A DNA stretch of 64,000 nucleotides from Jiangella rhizosphaerae (GCF_003579925.1 NZ_QUAL01000184.1:1-64000), one strand, 5' to 3'. Positions 16,944-28,272 are shown, counted from the stretch's first letter. Notes: generated by a model not told the origin, from the sequence alone. Translations and numbers: made by a program.

Positions 16944-17375
16944 ATGTCCGCACCCCTGTACACCGCCGTCGCGACCTCGACGGGCGACGGCCGCGCCGGA
17001 GGTCGCGCCGTGACCGACGACGGCCTGCTCGACGTGATGCTCGCCGTGCCGAAGTCCATGGGCGGCCCCGGAGACGCGACCAACCCGGAGCAGCTGTTCG
17101 CGGCCGGCTGGTCGTCGTGCTTTCACTCGGCCCTGAAGCTGGTGGCTTCGCAACGCAAGGTCGCGCTGGTCGACTCCGCCGTCGTCGCCGAGGTCTCGAT
17201 CGTCCCGACGTCGACCGGCGGCTTCGCACTGAGCGCCGCGCTGCATGTGCACCTCGGCGGAGGGATCGCCCCTGAGACGGCCGAGACCCTCGCCGCCGCG
17301 GCACACGAGGTGTGCCCCTACTCGGTCGCCACCCGCGGCAACGTGCCGGTGACCGTCACCACCACCGTGGCCTGA
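16944..17375 (+). CDS. ohr: Organic hydroperoxide resistance protein (Ohr, OsmC superfamily)
   Basis: Thiol peroxidase of 143 residues that reduces organic hydroperoxides. The reactive pair Cys59 (GWSSCFHSAL) and Cys124 (EVCPYSVATRGN) is intact, and the PLYTAVATSTGDGRAGG start is typical. ATG 16944 lies seven bases after GGAG. First gene of a three-gene operon with a membrane protein and a flavin disulfide-type oxidoreductase. Ohr enzymes are recycled by lipoylated proteins, so the oxidoreductase two genes downstream is a possible electron donor (inference). Confidence 0.95.
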   Translation: MSAPLYTAVATSTGDGRAGGRAVTDDGLLDVMLAVPKSMGGPGDATNPEQLFAAGWSSCFHSALKLVASQRKVALVDSAVVAEVSIVPTSTGGFALSAALHVHLGGGIAPETAETLAAAAHEVCPYSVATRGNVPVTVTTTVA

Positions 17376-17405
17376 CCATCCCACTCCCCCCGACAGAGAG
17401 GCATC

Positions 17406-17972
17406 ATGACCACCACCCTCCACCCGGCGCTCGCGGCGCCGTTCGGCGCGACGCTGCGCCGCCTGTACCTCGTCCGCTTCGCGTTCGCCCTCGTCTGGGC
17501 GGCGCTTCTGCTCCTGACCTCGCCCGGCGAGGGGCCGCTCCTGACCGTCCTGCTGGTCGTCTACCCGCTCGCCGACGCGGCCGCCGTCCTGTGGCAGCTG
17601 CGATCCGATCGCCGCACGCCGGGTTCGCGGGCGGCGGAGCGGATCAACGTGGTGGTCAGCGTCGCCGTCGCCGTCGCGCTCGGCTGGGCGTCCACGGTGT
17701 CCGTCGCCGCCGCCCTCGGCGTCTGGGGCCTGTGGGCCGCGGCCTCCGGCCTCGCGCAGCTCGTCACCGCCGTGCGGCGCCGCAGCTCCGGCGGCCAGGT
17801 GCCGCAGATCCTGAGCGGTGCCCTCTCGATCGTGGCCGGGGTCGCCTTCCTGGCCCAGTCGTTCCAGGACGCCACCAGCATCGCGGGTGCGGGCGGCTAC
17901 GCCGTCCTGGGCGGCCTCTTCTTCCTGGTCTCCGCCATCCGCCTGACGGTGCTGCTGCGGCGGGCGTCGTGA
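17406..17972 (+). CDS. DUF308-like integral membrane protein
   Basis: Small membrane protein of 188 residues with about six hydrophobic segments in three pairs, resembling the DUF308/HdeD group associated with stress resistance. No catalytic motif is seen. It starts 30 bases after ohr and its stop overlaps the next gene (GTGA), so it is co-translated with the oxidoreductase. A role in membrane or acid/oxidative stress is suggested by context only. Confidence 0.7.
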   Translation: MTTTLHPALAAPFGATLRRLYLVRFAFALVWAALLLLTSPGEGPLLTVLLVVYPLADAAAVLWQLRSDRRTPGSRAAERINVVVSVAVAVALGWASTVSVAAALGVWGLWAAASGLAQLVTAVRRRSSGGQVPQILSGALSIVAGVAFLAQSFQDATSIAGAGGYAVLGGLFFLVSAIRLTVLLRRAS

Positions 17973-19411
17973 CGGGCGCCGAGGCACGTCGTCCCGACTA
18001 CGACCTGATCGTCCTGGGCGCCGGCCCGGCCGGAGAGAACGTCGCCGACTACGCGACCCAGCACGGAGTGCGTGCGGCGATCGTCGAATCCGAGCTCGTC
18101 GGAGGCGAGTGCTCGTACTGGGCGTGCATGCCGTCCAAGGCGCTCCTCCGCAGCGGACACGCGATCCGGGCGGCTCGACGCCTCGCCGGCGCCCGCGAGG
18201 CGGTCGGCGGTGCCGTCGACGCCGCCGCGGTCCTGGCCCGGCGGACGTCGTTCACCTCCGACTGGAAGGACGACGGCCAGGTCGCCTGGCTCGACTCCGC
18301 GGGCATCGACCTGATCCGCGGCCGCGGCCGCATCGCCGGCACCGGCCTGGTCCGCGTCGACGACCGGGTCTACTCCGCGCGGGCGGTCGCCCTCGCGACC
18401 GGCTCCGTTCCGATCCTGCCCGACATCCCCGGCCTCGCCGCCGCCGCGCCGTGGGGCACCCGCGAGGCGACCGCGGCCGACCACGTCCCCGCTCGGCTGG
18501 TCGTCATCGGCGGCGGAGTCGCCGGCGTCGAGCTCGCCTTCGCGTTCGCGTCCCTCGGCTCGCGAGTCACCCTCCTGGCTCGCACCGGGCTGCTCGACCG
18601 CGAGGAGCCCTTCGTCGGCGACCACCTCGCGGCGGCACTGGCCGAGGAGGGGGTCGACGTGCGGCTCGGCGTCACGCCCGCACGCGTCGACCGCGACACC
18701 GACGGGCTCGTCACGGTCGTCCTCGACGACGGCACGCGGCTCGTCGCCGAGGAACTCCTGTCCGCGACCGGGGGCCGCCCGAACACCGACGACCTCGGCC
18801 TCGAGTCCGTCGGGCTCGACCCGGGCGCGGGGCTGACGGTGGACGAGACGATGCTCGTCGACGGCACCGACTGGCTCTACGCCGTGGGCGACGTCAACGG
18901 CCGTGCGCTGCTCACCCACCAGGGCAAGTACCAGGCGCGCGCGGCGGGCGAGGCGATCGCCGCACGACTGCAGGGCCGGCCGGTCGCCGACGAGCTCTGG
19001 GGCCGGCACGCGGCCTCGGCGGACCAGCTGGCCGTGCCCCGCGTGGTGTTCTCCGACCCCGAGGTCGCCAGCGTCGGGCTCTCCGAGGCCCGTGCGCGCG
19101 AGCGAGGACTCCACGTCCGGGCCGTGGAGTACGACCTCGGCCAGGTCGCGGGGGCCGCCCTCCACGCCGACGACTACGCCGGCCGCGCCAAGCTCGTCGT
19201 CGACGAGGACCGCGGCGTGATCGTCGGTGCGACCTTCGTCGGCCAGGACGTCGCCGAGCTCCTGCACGCGGCGACCATCGCGATCGTCGGCGAGGTCACG
19301 ATCGAGCGGCTCTGGCACGCCGTCCCCGCCTACCCCACCATCAGCGAGATCTGGCTGCGGCTCCTCGAGACCTACGGCCGGCCGCCCGGGCGTCGGCCGC
19401 TCGACGCCTGA
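17969..19411 (+). CDS. FAD-dependent pyridine nucleotide-disulfide oxidoreductase
   Basis: Cytoplasmic flavoenzyme of 480 residues, related to dihydrolipoamide dehydrogenase and mercuric reductase. The FAD motif GAGPAGEN (residues 15-22), redox-active pair Cys48/Cys53 (ECSYWACMPSKAL), NAD(P) motif GGGVAGVELA and second FAD motif (YAVGDVNG) are all present. In place of the usual C-terminal His-Glu pair the end reads AVPAYPTISEIW, which contains neither the HAHPTLSE histidine nor a mercury-binding cysteine pair. GTG 17969 overlaps the preceding stop. Its electron acceptor is unknown; coupling to Ohr suggests thiol or lipoyl reduction. Confidence 0.85.
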   Translation: MTGAEARRPDYDLIVLGAGPAGENVADYATQHGVRAAIVESELVGGECSYWACMPSKALLRSGHAIRAARRLAGAREAVGGAVDAAAVLARRTSFTSDWKDDGQVAWLDSAGIDLIRGRGRIAGTGLVRVDDRVYSARAVALATGSVPILPDIPGLAAAAPWGTREATAADHVPARLVVIGGGVAGVELAFAFASLGSRVTLLARTGLLDREEPFVGDHLAAALAEEGVDVRLGVTPARVDRDTDGLVTVVLDDGTRLVAEELLSATGGRPNTDDLGLESVGLDPGAGLTVDETMLVDGTDWLYAVGDVNGRALLTHQGKYQARAAGEAIAARLQGRPVADELWGRHAASADQLAVPRVVFSDPEVASVGLSEARARERGLHVRAVEYDLGQVAGAALHADDYAGRAKLVVDEDRGVIVGATFVGQDVAELLHAATIAIVGEVTIERLWHAVPAYPTISEIWLRLLETYGRPPGRRPLDA

Positions 19412-19461
19412 CAGGACGATCGCCGACAACCTCATGCCGCTCATGGCGCCCAGCCAACCGG

Positions 19462-20448
<987 letters not shown>

Positions 20449-20560
20449 CTCGCTGCCTCCTGATCCGGTTGCGTCCGTCCACGACGCTACGGATTCGAGC
20501 GCGCTCGAAGACAATCGGAGGTGCGCGGCGAGAGTACCCAGGACCGTCCAGGAGAACGGC

Positions 20561-20598
20561 GCCGTGGGCGCATCCTCTGCGGCGGATGCGCCCACGGC
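20561..20598 (-). terminator. Strong stem-loop terminator after the beta-helix gene
   Basis: A 15-bp perfect stem GCCGTGGGCGCATCC / GGATGCGCCCACGGC with an 8-base loop, 12 bases after the beta-helix stop. It closes the operon that begins at 28272. Confidence 0.8.
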
Positions 20599-20609
20599 GA
20601 GTCTCGTGG

Positions 20610-23600
20610 TCAGCTCACGCTGAAATCGGTGAAGCTGAACTGCCCGGTGACGCCGGCCGCATGCGAGGTGGCGACGAGCCCGCCGTCCTGTGTGGCGGCG
20701 ATGCCGGCCAGGGCCACGGTGGGCCCGACCTTCGTCCACGTCGTGCCGTCGATCGAGTAGTAGCCGCTGACGTCGTTCCCCGACCGGACCAGCCGCACCC
20801 AGGCAGGCGCACGGACACCGCCGACGCTGCTGACGGAGTCCAGATACCCGTTGCCATTGGCGTCCCACTGGAAGGAGACGCCGTTGCCGGGGGTGACGAC
20901 CATGACCGCGTAGCCGGCCGACGCACCGGCAGCCGTGACGTCGTTGCGAATGACCACACCGGCCTTGGCCCAGGCATTGGTGTCGTCCAGGTGAGTCACT
21001 CGCGCCGTCACCGTCGAGTCCTGGCCGACGGCGTCGTCGTCGTAGATCGCGCCGTACTCGTCGAACGATCCGGCGCCGTCCTGCCACATGTCGGTGCCGG
21101 ACGTGAGGATCGCGTAGCCCGATCCGGCCTCGGCGAACCTGCTCGCCACGGAGCCGTAGCCGTTCAACGAGGTCAACGGGTTGAGGGCGGTGAGCGTCAG
21201 AGACCGGTCCTCGGCGTACTCCATGCCGTCGTAGCGCACCGTCAGCGCGGCCTCGATCGTCGCCCGGCTCACGGGCTCCGAGAACGAGGCCGGCGCCGTC
21301 ACCGTCCAGGACGCGGAGGCCGTCGCTCCCGGTGCCAGCACGGGAGACACCGGTTTGCCGGCCCGGACGGCGCTCCATCCTTCGGGAACGTCGATCGCGG
21401 CCCGCAGGCCCGACAGCCGATCACCGGTCAGGTTCTCGATGGAGGCGGTGACGACGGTGGAACCTCCGGCGTCCAGAGTCGCCGGGTCTGCCGTGAGGGA
21501 CACCTCGAGCGGTCCACTGCGTCGCACCAGATCGGTCGAGGCGGCCACGTCACCGCTCGCAGTGACGACGAACAGGCGATACGTGCCCGGCCTCCGTGGC
21601 ACGGCGATGCTCGTCGCGTCTCCCGTCGCCGTGGTCATCGTGTCGCCGGCGGCGAAACGGGTCGTGCCCTCGGGCGCGAGCCAGATGGTCGCCGACTCGT
21701 CGCCCGTGCCTCGGATCGGGATCGAGGCCACAGACGGGTCGACCTCCACGCTGGACGGAAGTACGTGGTCGGGCGACAGGGTCGCGCCCGGTCCCAGGAG
21801 GTCGCGATAGGCGGGCTCGAGGCCGGAATTCACCGTGACCGCGTAGCCCTCCAGCGGCCAGACTCCGTCCGGGAACACCATGATGGGCTCGATGAGGCTG
21901 TCCGGCGGGTCGTTCGCGTACTTGTTCCACACGGTCGCCCACGTGTTGGTGACCGTCAGATGGTGCTTGGAGCCCCAGTCCTCGGAGTTGATCGTGTAGG
22001 TCACGCCTTCAGAGATGTCGAGTACGTTGCTGTCGAACGTGATGTAGGCCGACGCCTCATCGGCATGCAATCCGTAGGTGTGTCCGGCCCGCACACCGTC
22101 GATGTAGTTGTGCGAGATGACGGTGTCCGGCTGAGCGCCGAGTGTATAGACGGGACCGGTGTCGTTCCGGTCGTTCACGGTGTCGATGAACGTGTTGTAT
22201 CGGATGCTGTTGTTCCTGGCGACCGTGGTGGGGTTGCCCGGTTCGATCGAGCCGGGAGACCCGTTGAAGTTCCACCAGCCCCAGCCCATCGAGATTCCGG
22301 CCCAGGACGTCTTCTCGATCACGTTGTGCTCGAACGCCAGCGTGTCGACGAAGTAGGCGGCGACCGCGGCGGAACCGAGGAACAGCTGCGCGCTCTCGTA
22401 CACGTAGTTGTTCGTGATCTGAATGTTCGTCGGAGCGCCCTCGACGTCCGCCGGGAACTTCTCCTTGTTGTCCGCCGTCGCATCGCCGATGTACACGTGC
22501 TGCGGGTGGCCGATGTTGATCGCCGTGCCGCCGACGTCCCTCGTCACGTTGCCGGTGAGTTGTGAGTCGACGACGTCGTTGATCAGCGAAATGCCGTCGG
22601 CTCCGGTGTGCTCGACCCGGTTACGCTCGAAAGAGATGTTCGCCGCACTGGTCACCTCGATGGCAGCGGGCTGCAGGTCGACGTTCCGGTAATGGTAGAC
22701 GTGGAAGTTGCCGTGCACGTAGGCGGAGTTGATGATGTTGCCCTGCTGCGCCTGCTTGAACGAGGCCCCGTCCACGTCGGCGAGGTTCCAGTCGGTGTGC
22801 CGCACGGTTATACCCTCGAAGCTGAGGTCGTGGACGCGTTCCGTCCTCGACGTGCCGGCAATGCGCAGAGCCGTCTGAACGCCGTTCGGCGCGAAAACGG
22901 ACGCGGCAGCCATGTCCTCGGACGCGGCTTTGTAATAGTAGACGGTCTTGGCGGTGCGGTCGTAGTAGAATTCGCCGGGCTCATCGAGAAACTCATAGGC
23001 GTTCATGAGCTTGTGATTCCCGCGGATCTGGAAGTTGCCGTTGAAGGCACCCGCAGCGATCGCGGCGCCAGGTTGCTGCAGCAACAGCACGCGGCTCGCA
23101 CCGTCCTCGCTGGTGGTGACATCGCGCACGCCGACGATCGCCGTGGTCCAGGTGGTGGCCGTCTGGATCTCGATGTCCTCGACGTTGTCGTCGATCTCCG
23201 GCACGTCGGCCAGCGCATACATCGCGCCGTCGCACTCAGTGCCCGATTCCCACGCCCAAGGTGCCTGCCCCGCGGTCACCGTGTACTCGCCGTAGCATCC
23301 CTGCGACCGCACGTCCTGGTATGCCATGACCGCACGCCGGTCGTCGACGTAAAGGGCGCGGAGCTTGTCCGCCCGATCCAGCGGAGCCGACCAGATGCTT
23401 CCGTCGTGCTGTGTCCAGCCGGTGATCTCGGTGCCCGTCTCGAGCACCGGCGTCTCGTTCTCGAATGCCGAGTAGATCACCCGGTGGCCGTCCGTGCCCG
23501 AGTCTTCGGGACCGAACTCGACCGTGCTCTCGATCGGGTACGAGCCGCCGCGAAGGTAGACGTGGATGTCACCGGACATGTTCGAGTTGATCTCGCGCAC

Positions 23601-23816
23601 CGCGTCACGCGCGCGCTCGAGCGTCCGAAATGGAGCCTCGAGCGTGCCCGCATTCGCGTCATCACCGTCGGGGGCGACATAGAACGCGTTCTCGGCCGCT
23701 GCCGACGTCTGCGCCGAACCACCGACGAGCGCGGTCACGACGACGAGCGCCGTCGCCACCAACGCGGTGCAGGTGCCGAACCCTCGCCGAACCCGCGCCC
23801 TTGCTGTTCCGGTCAT
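20610..23816 (-). CDS. Secreted right-handed beta-helix protein (putative polysaccharide-active enzyme)
   Basis: Large extracellular protein of 1068 residues. A signal peptide (about residues 1-40, ending AAA-ENAFYV) precedes [14 protein letters not shown], the usual start of bacterial parallel beta-helix enzymes. Asn-rich coils ([22 protein letters not shown]) run to about residue 620. A NEW3-type beta-sandwich (about 770-870) and a C-terminal jelly-roll-like region (about 880-1068, ending FTDFSVS) follow. ATG 23816 follows GGAAGGGAAG; a GTG nine bases earlier is less likely. It shares an operon direction with an ABC importer, so it probably releases the sugar taken up. Lyase versus glycosidase is undecided. 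Confidence 0.75.
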   Translation of the reverse strand: MTGTARARVRRGFGTCTALVATALVVVTALVGGSAQTSAAAENAFYVAPDGDDANAGTLEAPFRTLERARDAVREINSNMSGDIHVYLRGGSYPIESTVEFGPEDSGTDGHRVIYSAFENETPVLETGTEITGWTQHDGSIWSAPLDRADKLRALYVDDRRAVMAYQDVRSQGCYGEYTVTAGQAPWAWESGTECDGAMYALADVPEIDDNVEDIEIQTATTWTTAIVGVRDVTTSEDGASRVLLLQQPGAAIAAGAFNGNFQIRGNHKLMNAYEFLDEPGEFYYDRTAKTVYYYKAASEDMAAASVFAPNGVQTALRIAGTSRTERVHDLSFEGITVRHTDWNLADVDGASFKQAQQGNIINSAYVHGNFHVYHYRNVDLQPAAIEVTSAANISFERNRVEHTGADGISLINDVVDSQLTGNVTRDVGGTAINIGHPQHVYIGDATADNKEKFPADVEGAPTNIQITNNYVYESAQLFLGSAAVAAYFVDTLAFEHNVIEKTSWAGISMGWGWWNFNGSPGSIEPGNPTTVARNNSIRYNTFIDTVNDRNDTGPVYTLGAQPDTVISHNYIDGVRAGHTYGLHADEASAYITFDSNVLDISEGVTYTINSEDWGSKHHLTVTNTWATVWNKYANDPPDSLIEPIMVFPDGVWPLEGYAVTVNSGLEPAYRDLLGPGATLSPDHVLPSSVEVDPSVASIPIRGTGDESATIWLAPEGTTRFAAGDTMTTATGDATSIAVPRRPGTYRLFVVTASGDVAASTDLVRRSGPLEVSLTADPATLDAGGSTVVTASIENLTGDRLSGLRAAIDVPEGWSAVRAGKPVSPVLAPGATASASWTVTAPASFSEPVSRATIEAALTVRYDGMEYAEDRSLTLTALNPLTSLNGYGSVASRFAEAGSGYAILTSGTDMWQDGAGSFDEYGAIYDDDAVGQDSTVTARVTHLDDTNAWAKAGVVIRNDVTAAGASAGYAVMVVTPGNGVSFQWDANGNGYLDSVSSVGGVRAPAWVRLVRSGNDVSGYYSIDGTTWTKVGPTVALAGIAATQDGGLVATSHAAGVTGQFSFTDFSVS

Positions 23817-23987
23817 GGCTTGCACTTCCCTTCCAAGCTCGTGACGGCCGCAGCCGTCTCATTCCCTGAGCGATTTCTCCGCACTTCGATGCGACGCTCC
23901 TCGAGTGGCGTTGATCGCAGCGGCTGCCCGGCCGCACGGTGACACGCGAAGATCACCGCCCGACCGGCATGACGTCGGCTCGAGCCG

Positions 23988-25178
23988 TCAACCCGGTGTC
24001 AACGGTGTCGTCGGCTGGACCGCCCCATTGCGCGGCGTGGCGGCGAACAACCGCCGGCCGGCGGCTTCGGGCCGCACGTGAGGTCCGTTGGGTGTGGACA
24101 TGCGCCGGCCGTCGACGTTCGACGCGATCGCGTCCTCGTCGACCTGAATCCCGAGCCCGGGGCTGTCGCCGAGCACGAAGGAACCGTCCTCGATGCGCAT
24201 GTCGAGGGACACCCCCCGCGGCGGCTCGAGGTCTTGCAGCTCACTCACGATGTGATTCGGTACGCAGGTCGCGGCGTGCAGCAGTCCGATCGGCAGGTTC
24301 CCGATCGGACTGACGGGGAGATCGTGCGCGTGCGCCAGGACCGCGACTCTGAGGAAGTGGCTGATCCCCCACACCGCGCTCGTCTGCACGATGTCGATGG
24401 CGCCCTTGGAGAGCAGCGGCCGGAACTGCTCCAGGCCGGTGAGGTTCTCGCCGGCGGCGACCGAGGCGCGGATCCCGCGACCGACCACGGCCAGGCCTTC
24501 GGCGTCCCAACGACGGACCGGTTCTTCGACCCAGGTGAGGTCGAAGGCCTGTTCCAGTTCACCGATGTGACGAACGGCCTGCTTGCGTGTCCAGGACTCG
24601 TTCGCGTCGATCATCAGCCCCGGCCGCACTCCACGTGCGGATTCGGCGAGAACGTCATGGACCAGACCGAGCCGGTGTCGATCACGCTCGATGTCGAGCC
24701 CGCCCTTGAGCTTCGCCGCTCGCAGTCCACGAGCGGCGTAATCGCGGTAGACCGACACCAGTTCGTCGTCGGTGAGCCCGATGTCCAGGCCGGAGGCGTA
24801 GGCCGGGATCGTCCGGTCGCGTCCGCCCAGCAACCGCCACAGTGGTTCACCGGCGGCCTTGGCCTTGATGTCCCACAACGCGGTGTCGAAAGCACCGATG
24901 GTGCCGAAGAGCGCCCCCGCGTGACCGGCCTTGAAGGTCTGCCGCAGCATCCGGTCATACAGAGCCGTCGTGCTCCGCGGATCTTCACCCTCGATGGCGG
25001 CGAAGATCGTATCGGCCTCGACGTGCGAGCCCGGGCCGATACCGGTGATCCCCTCGTCGGTCTCCACCATGATCAACGGCAGGGTGGTGATGCCGTCGGC
25101 GAACACCCCGTTGGCATCGCCGACGGGCCGGCCCCAGTCCTGGGACGTCGTGAAGGTGCGAAACCCGGTAATGCGCAT
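23988..25178 (-). CDS. Enolase-superfamily sugar-acid dehydratase (mandelate racemase group)
   Basis: Mg-dependent barrel enzyme of 396 residues. Metal ligands are seen as Asp in MIDANESW, Glu in WVEEPVRR and Glu in AAGENLTG. The catalytic-lysine region reads AAKLKGG. The final histidine-containing strand is replaced by VSPIGNLPIG, so it is not a standard mandelate racemase. It starts one base after the permease gene ends and belongs to the ABC importer operon. Likely dehydrates a sugar acid released by the beta-helix enzyme; the particular acid cannot be read. Confidence 0.8.
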   Translation of the reverse strand: MRITGFRTFTTSQDWGRPVGDANGVFADGITTLPLIMVETDEGITGIGPGSHVEADTIFAAIEGEDPRSTTALYDRMLRQTFKAGHAGALFGTIGAFDTALWDIKAKAAGEPLWRLLGGRDRTIPAYASGLDIGLTDDELVSVYRDYAARGLRAAKLKGGLDIERDRHRLGLVHDVLAESARGVRPGLMIDANESWTRKQAVRHIGELEQAFDLTWVEEPVRRWDAEGLAVVGRGIRASVAAGENLTGLEQFRPLLSKGAIDIVQTSAVWGISHFLRVAVLAHAHDLPVSPIGNLPIGLLHAATCVPNHIVSELQDLEPPRGVSLDMRIEDGSFVLGDSPGLGIQVDEDAIASNVDGRRMSTPNGPHVRPEAAGRRLFAATPRNGAVQPTTPLTPG

Positions 25179-25179
25179 A

Positions 25180-26007
25180 TCAGCCCTTCGTGGAACCGGC
25201 CGTGACGCCGTCGGCGATCTGCCGCTGGAAGAAGAGATAGATCAACAGCACGGGCAGGGCGGCGATGAGCACGCCGGCTGCGAAGGTCGGGATGTTGTCG
25301 GAATATTGCCCGCGCAGCGCCGTGACGCCGACCATGAGCGTGCGATGGTCGGCCGACGGCATGAGCAGGAGCGAGATGAGCACGTCGTTCCAGCAGAACA
25401 GTGCGTTGAGGATGCCGACGGACAACAGCGCCGGCCGCCCGATCGGCAGCATGATTCGCCGGTAGACGCCGTACAGGGTGTTGCCGTCGATCCTGGCCGC
25501 GTCGATGATATCGGCGGGAACTCCGGCATAGTAGCTGGTCATCAGGAAGATGGTGAACGGCAGGAACTGCGCCACATATGCCAGGACGAGACCAGGATAG
25601 GTGTCGAGCAATCCGGTGTCGGCCATCGTTCGGGCCAACGGAACCATGATCACCTGGAAGGGAATGAACAACGCCGCCAGGCAACCCAGGAACAGGGCTC
25701 GTGAACCTCTGAAGCGCAATTGGCCGAGCGCGAATCCGGCCATCGAACCGATGATCAGGAGGAATGTCACCGAGAGCCCCACGACCACGATGGAGTTCAC
25801 GAAATAGCGAGCCATTCCTACGCTGTTCCAGGCTCCCTCGATGTTGCTCCAGCGCAACGATTCCGCCACCGAGAACCGATCGAGCACGTACTCGTGTCGT
25901 GTCTTCATCGCGACGTTCGTGGTGAACACGAGCGGGTAGATCGTCGCCAGAGCCAGCAGGGCCATGGGAATGGCCACGAACCATTTCCCGACCCGCGCGC
26001 CGCCCAT
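25180..26007 (-). CDS. CUT1-type sugar ABC transporter permease (MalG-like)
   Basis: Membrane subunit of 275 residues with six helices, an EAA-type loop (DAARIDGNT) and the C-terminus GVTAGSTKG. ATG 26007 shares a base with the previous stop (TGATG). In the operon with binding protein, MalF-like permease, dehydratase and beta-helix protein. No ATPase is encoded nearby. Confidence 0.92.
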   Translation of the reverse strand: MGGARVGKWFVAIPMALLALATIYPLVFTTNVAMKTRHEYVLDRFSVAESLRWSNIEGAWNSVGMARYFVNSIVVVGLSVTFLLIIGSMAGFALGQLRFRGSRALFLGCLAALFIPFQVIMVPLARTMADTGLLDTYPGLVLAYVAQFLPFTIFLMTSYYAGVPADIIDAARIDGNTLYGVYRRIMLPIGRPALLSVGILNALFCWNDVLISLLLMPSADHRTLMVGVTALRGQYSDNIPTFAAGVLIAALPVLLIYLFFQRQIADGVTAGSTKG

Positions 26008-26996
26008 CAGTCCTCCCTCCCCGTCCGGCGGAGGATGCTGAGCTGAAGCAGCCCGACGACCAGCATGATCAGGAAGAGGATGGTGGACGCGGCGGAAGCC
26101 AGCGCCGGACGGTTCATCTGCCCCTGCTGGATCCAGATGTAGTACTCCGGCAGGTAGGTCGACCCCTCGGGGCCACCGCTCGTCATGACGTAGAGCAGCC
26201 CGAACATCGAGGTCAGCATCCCGATCATGGTGGTCACGAAGACGAACTGGATCGTGCGGGTCAGCCCCGGGATGATCACGTGCCGGATCACCTGCCGCAG
26301 CGAGGCGCCGTCGACGCGAGCGGCGTCCAGCAGGGCCGCGTCCAGGGTGGCGAAGCCGGCCAGGAAGACCACCAGCCCCATGCCGAATGTCGCCCACACG
26401 TGTACGCCGACGACCATGAACATGGCGACGTCCGGATCGCCGAGCCAGTCGACCGGACCGACGCCGACGCTTCCGAGAACGGTGTTGAGGGGGCCGTCGA
26501 ACGCGAGGAGGAGATTGAAGATCGCGCCGACGATCACCGGCGACAACACCGCCGGGAAGAAGTACACGCTCCGGAAGAACCGGTGACCCGGAACTCGCAG
26601 GTAGATGAACGTCGCGAGGAGACCGGGGACCGCGACGGCCACCGGCAGCAGCACCACCAGCAGGCCCACATTGCGCAGCGCCTGCTGGAACAGCGGGTCG
26701 TCGAACAGGGCCAGGTAGTTGTCCAGGCCCACCGCCTCGCCGTTGCGGTCGCCGTCGCCGGTGAACGAGAAGTTCACCCCCAGCAGCAACGGGTACAGCC
26801 GCAGCCCGACGATGATCAGCACTGCGGGCGCCACCAGGACGTAGGGCGCCAGCCGCTCCCAATCCCGAGCCCGCGAACGGGCCCGCCGGCTGCCATCCGG
26901 TCCGGAGCGGTCGTCCACGGTCCGCCCGTCTGCCGCCGCGAACGGCTCCGTCGTACTGACGGAGCCGGCCGACGGCGGCGAGCCTCCTACCGGCAC
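26007..26996 (-). CDS. CUT1-type sugar ABC transporter permease (MalF-like)
   Basis: Membrane subunit with the first helix at APYVLVAPAVLIIVGLRL, a MalF-like EAA loop (DAARVDGAS) and six helices in all. GTG 26996, four bases after the binding-protein stop, is preferred. An ATG at 27041 would overlap that gene by 41 bases and extend an already long Arg-rich tail; neither has a strong ribosome site, so the start is uncertain. Coupled to the downstream permease by TGATG. Confidence 0.88.
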   Translation of the reverse strand: MPVGGSPPSAGSVSTTEPFAAADGRTVDDRSGPDGSRRARSRARDWERLAPYVLVAPAVLIIVGLRLYPLLLGVNFSFTGDGDRNGEAVGLDNYLALFDDPLFQQALRNVGLLVVLLPVAVAVPGLLATFIYLRVPGHRFFRSVYFFPAVLSPVIVGAIFNLLLAFDGPLNTVLGSVGVGPVDWLGDPDVAMFMVVGVHVWATFGMGLVVFLAGFATLDAALLDAARVDGASLRQVIRHVIIPGLTRTIQFVFVTTMIGMLTSMFGLLYVMTSGGPEGSTYLPEYYIWIQQGQMNRPALASAASTILFLIMLVVGLLQLSILRRTGRED

Positions 26997-27000
26997 TCGT

Positions 27001-28272
27001 TCAACCCGCCTGGTCCGAGGCCGCCAGCTGAGCGACCGCATCGTCCACCGTGACCGACCCGCTCAACAGCTGCTGGGACAACCGGTGGATCAGCTCCAGC
27101 GTCTGCGACGACAGCGCCACGTGGAGCGCCTGCTTTCCGGTCTGGATCTCTCCCACGATCGTCGACACGGCCGGGCCGGCATCGGAGACGTCGATCGTGG
27201 TGTCGGAGACGATCGCGCCGGCATCGGCGTAGAAGGCCTCCAACGCCTCCGTGGAGCTCAGCGAACGCACGAGGTCGGCGGCCAGGTCCGGGTCGGACGT
27301 CCAGTTCATCACCGCGTACCCGATGCCGCCGTCGTACGGCAGGCTCGGGGTCGCCTCCGGGTTGACGACGGGCGCCGTCATCACGCCGACGTTCTCCGCG
27401 CCGAGGAACTCGTTGAAGTCCTTCCAGTGCCCGATGTCCGACATCAGGCCGATCATGTTCGCCGCCTCACCGGCCTGGAAGATCGCGAACGAGTCGTTGA
27501 ACATCGCCGTCGAGTTCGCGCCCTCGTTGTTCAGTCCGGTGTCACCGGCGGCCTTCCACAGCTCGAAGATCTGCTTCACATGCGGCGACGACCAGTCCCG
27601 ATCACCGGCGATCCAGGCGTCGTACTCCTGCGGCGTGAGAACCGCCGAACCCATCGCCGACAGGAAGAACTCGATGCCGTAGCCCTCCTTGTTCCCGAGC
27701 GCGATACAGTCGGCGCCGGTGGCCGTCTTGATGGTGCCGCAGTCGGCGACGAAGTCGTCCCACGTGGCCGGCGGGTTCTCCGGGTCGAGCCCGGCCTGCT
27801 CGTACAGCGCCTTGTTGTAGTAGATCGGGTGGCCCTGCAGCGTCAGCGGCACCGCGAAGACCTGGCCGTCCTGGCTGAACGCCTCCCATCCGGCGAGACG
27901 CTCGCGGTCGTCTGCGACGTAGTCGTCGAGCGGCAGCAGTGCATCCACCCGGTCGCGGATCTGACCGCCGCCGTTGAAGAGCACCACATCGGGGCCCTCC
28001 CCTGCCTGGATGGCCGTGCCCAGCAGTGTGTAGTACTGATCGAACGGCTGCGCCACGAACTCGACCGTCACGTCGGGATGCTTCTCCGCGAAGTCGGCCT
28101 TCGCCTGCTCGTAGTAGCCGGCCGCGTTCTCCTCACCGGATTTCCAGTCCCAGACGACCAGCGTGTCGGTGGATTCGCCGGACGACGAGGACTCGGAGTC
28201 CGAGGCGCTGCCACAGCCGGCCAGCGCCAGTCCTCCGACCAGGACCGCGGACCACAGTGCTCGCTGCTTCAT
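27001..28272 (-). CDS. Sugar ABC transporter substrate-binding lipoprotein
   Basis: Family 1 extracytoplasmic binding protein of 423 residues. Lipoprotein signal MKQRALWSAVLVGGLALAGC (lipidated Cys20) is followed by a Ser/Glu-rich linker, and the fold begins at DTLVVWDWKSG. First gene of the operon that also encodes two permeases, an enolase-superfamily dehydratase and the beta-helix protein. Its promoter overlaps a perfect TGACGTC-T-GACGTCA palindrome, so the divergent FadR-type protein is the likely repressor. Confidence 0.93.
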   Translation of the reverse strand: MKQRALWSAVLVGGLALAGCGSASDSESSSSGESTDTLVVWDWKSGEENAAGYYEQAKADFAEKHPDVTVEFVAQPFDQYYTLLGTAIQAGEGPDVVLFNGGGQIRDRVDALLPLDDYVADDRERLAGWEAFSQDGQVFAVPLTLQGHPIYYNKALYEQAGLDPENPPATWDDFVADCGTIKTATGADCIALGNKEGYGIEFFLSAMGSAVLTPQEYDAWIAGDRDWSSPHVKQIFELWKAAGDTGLNNEGANSTAMFNDSFAIFQAGEAANMIGLMSDIGHWKDFNEFLGAENVGVMTAPVVNPEATPSLPYDGGIGYAVMNWTSDPDLAADLVRSLSSTEALEAFYADAGAIVSDTTIDVSDAGPAVSTIVGEIQTGKQALHVALSSQTLELIHRLSQQLLSGSVTVDDAVAQLAASDQAG

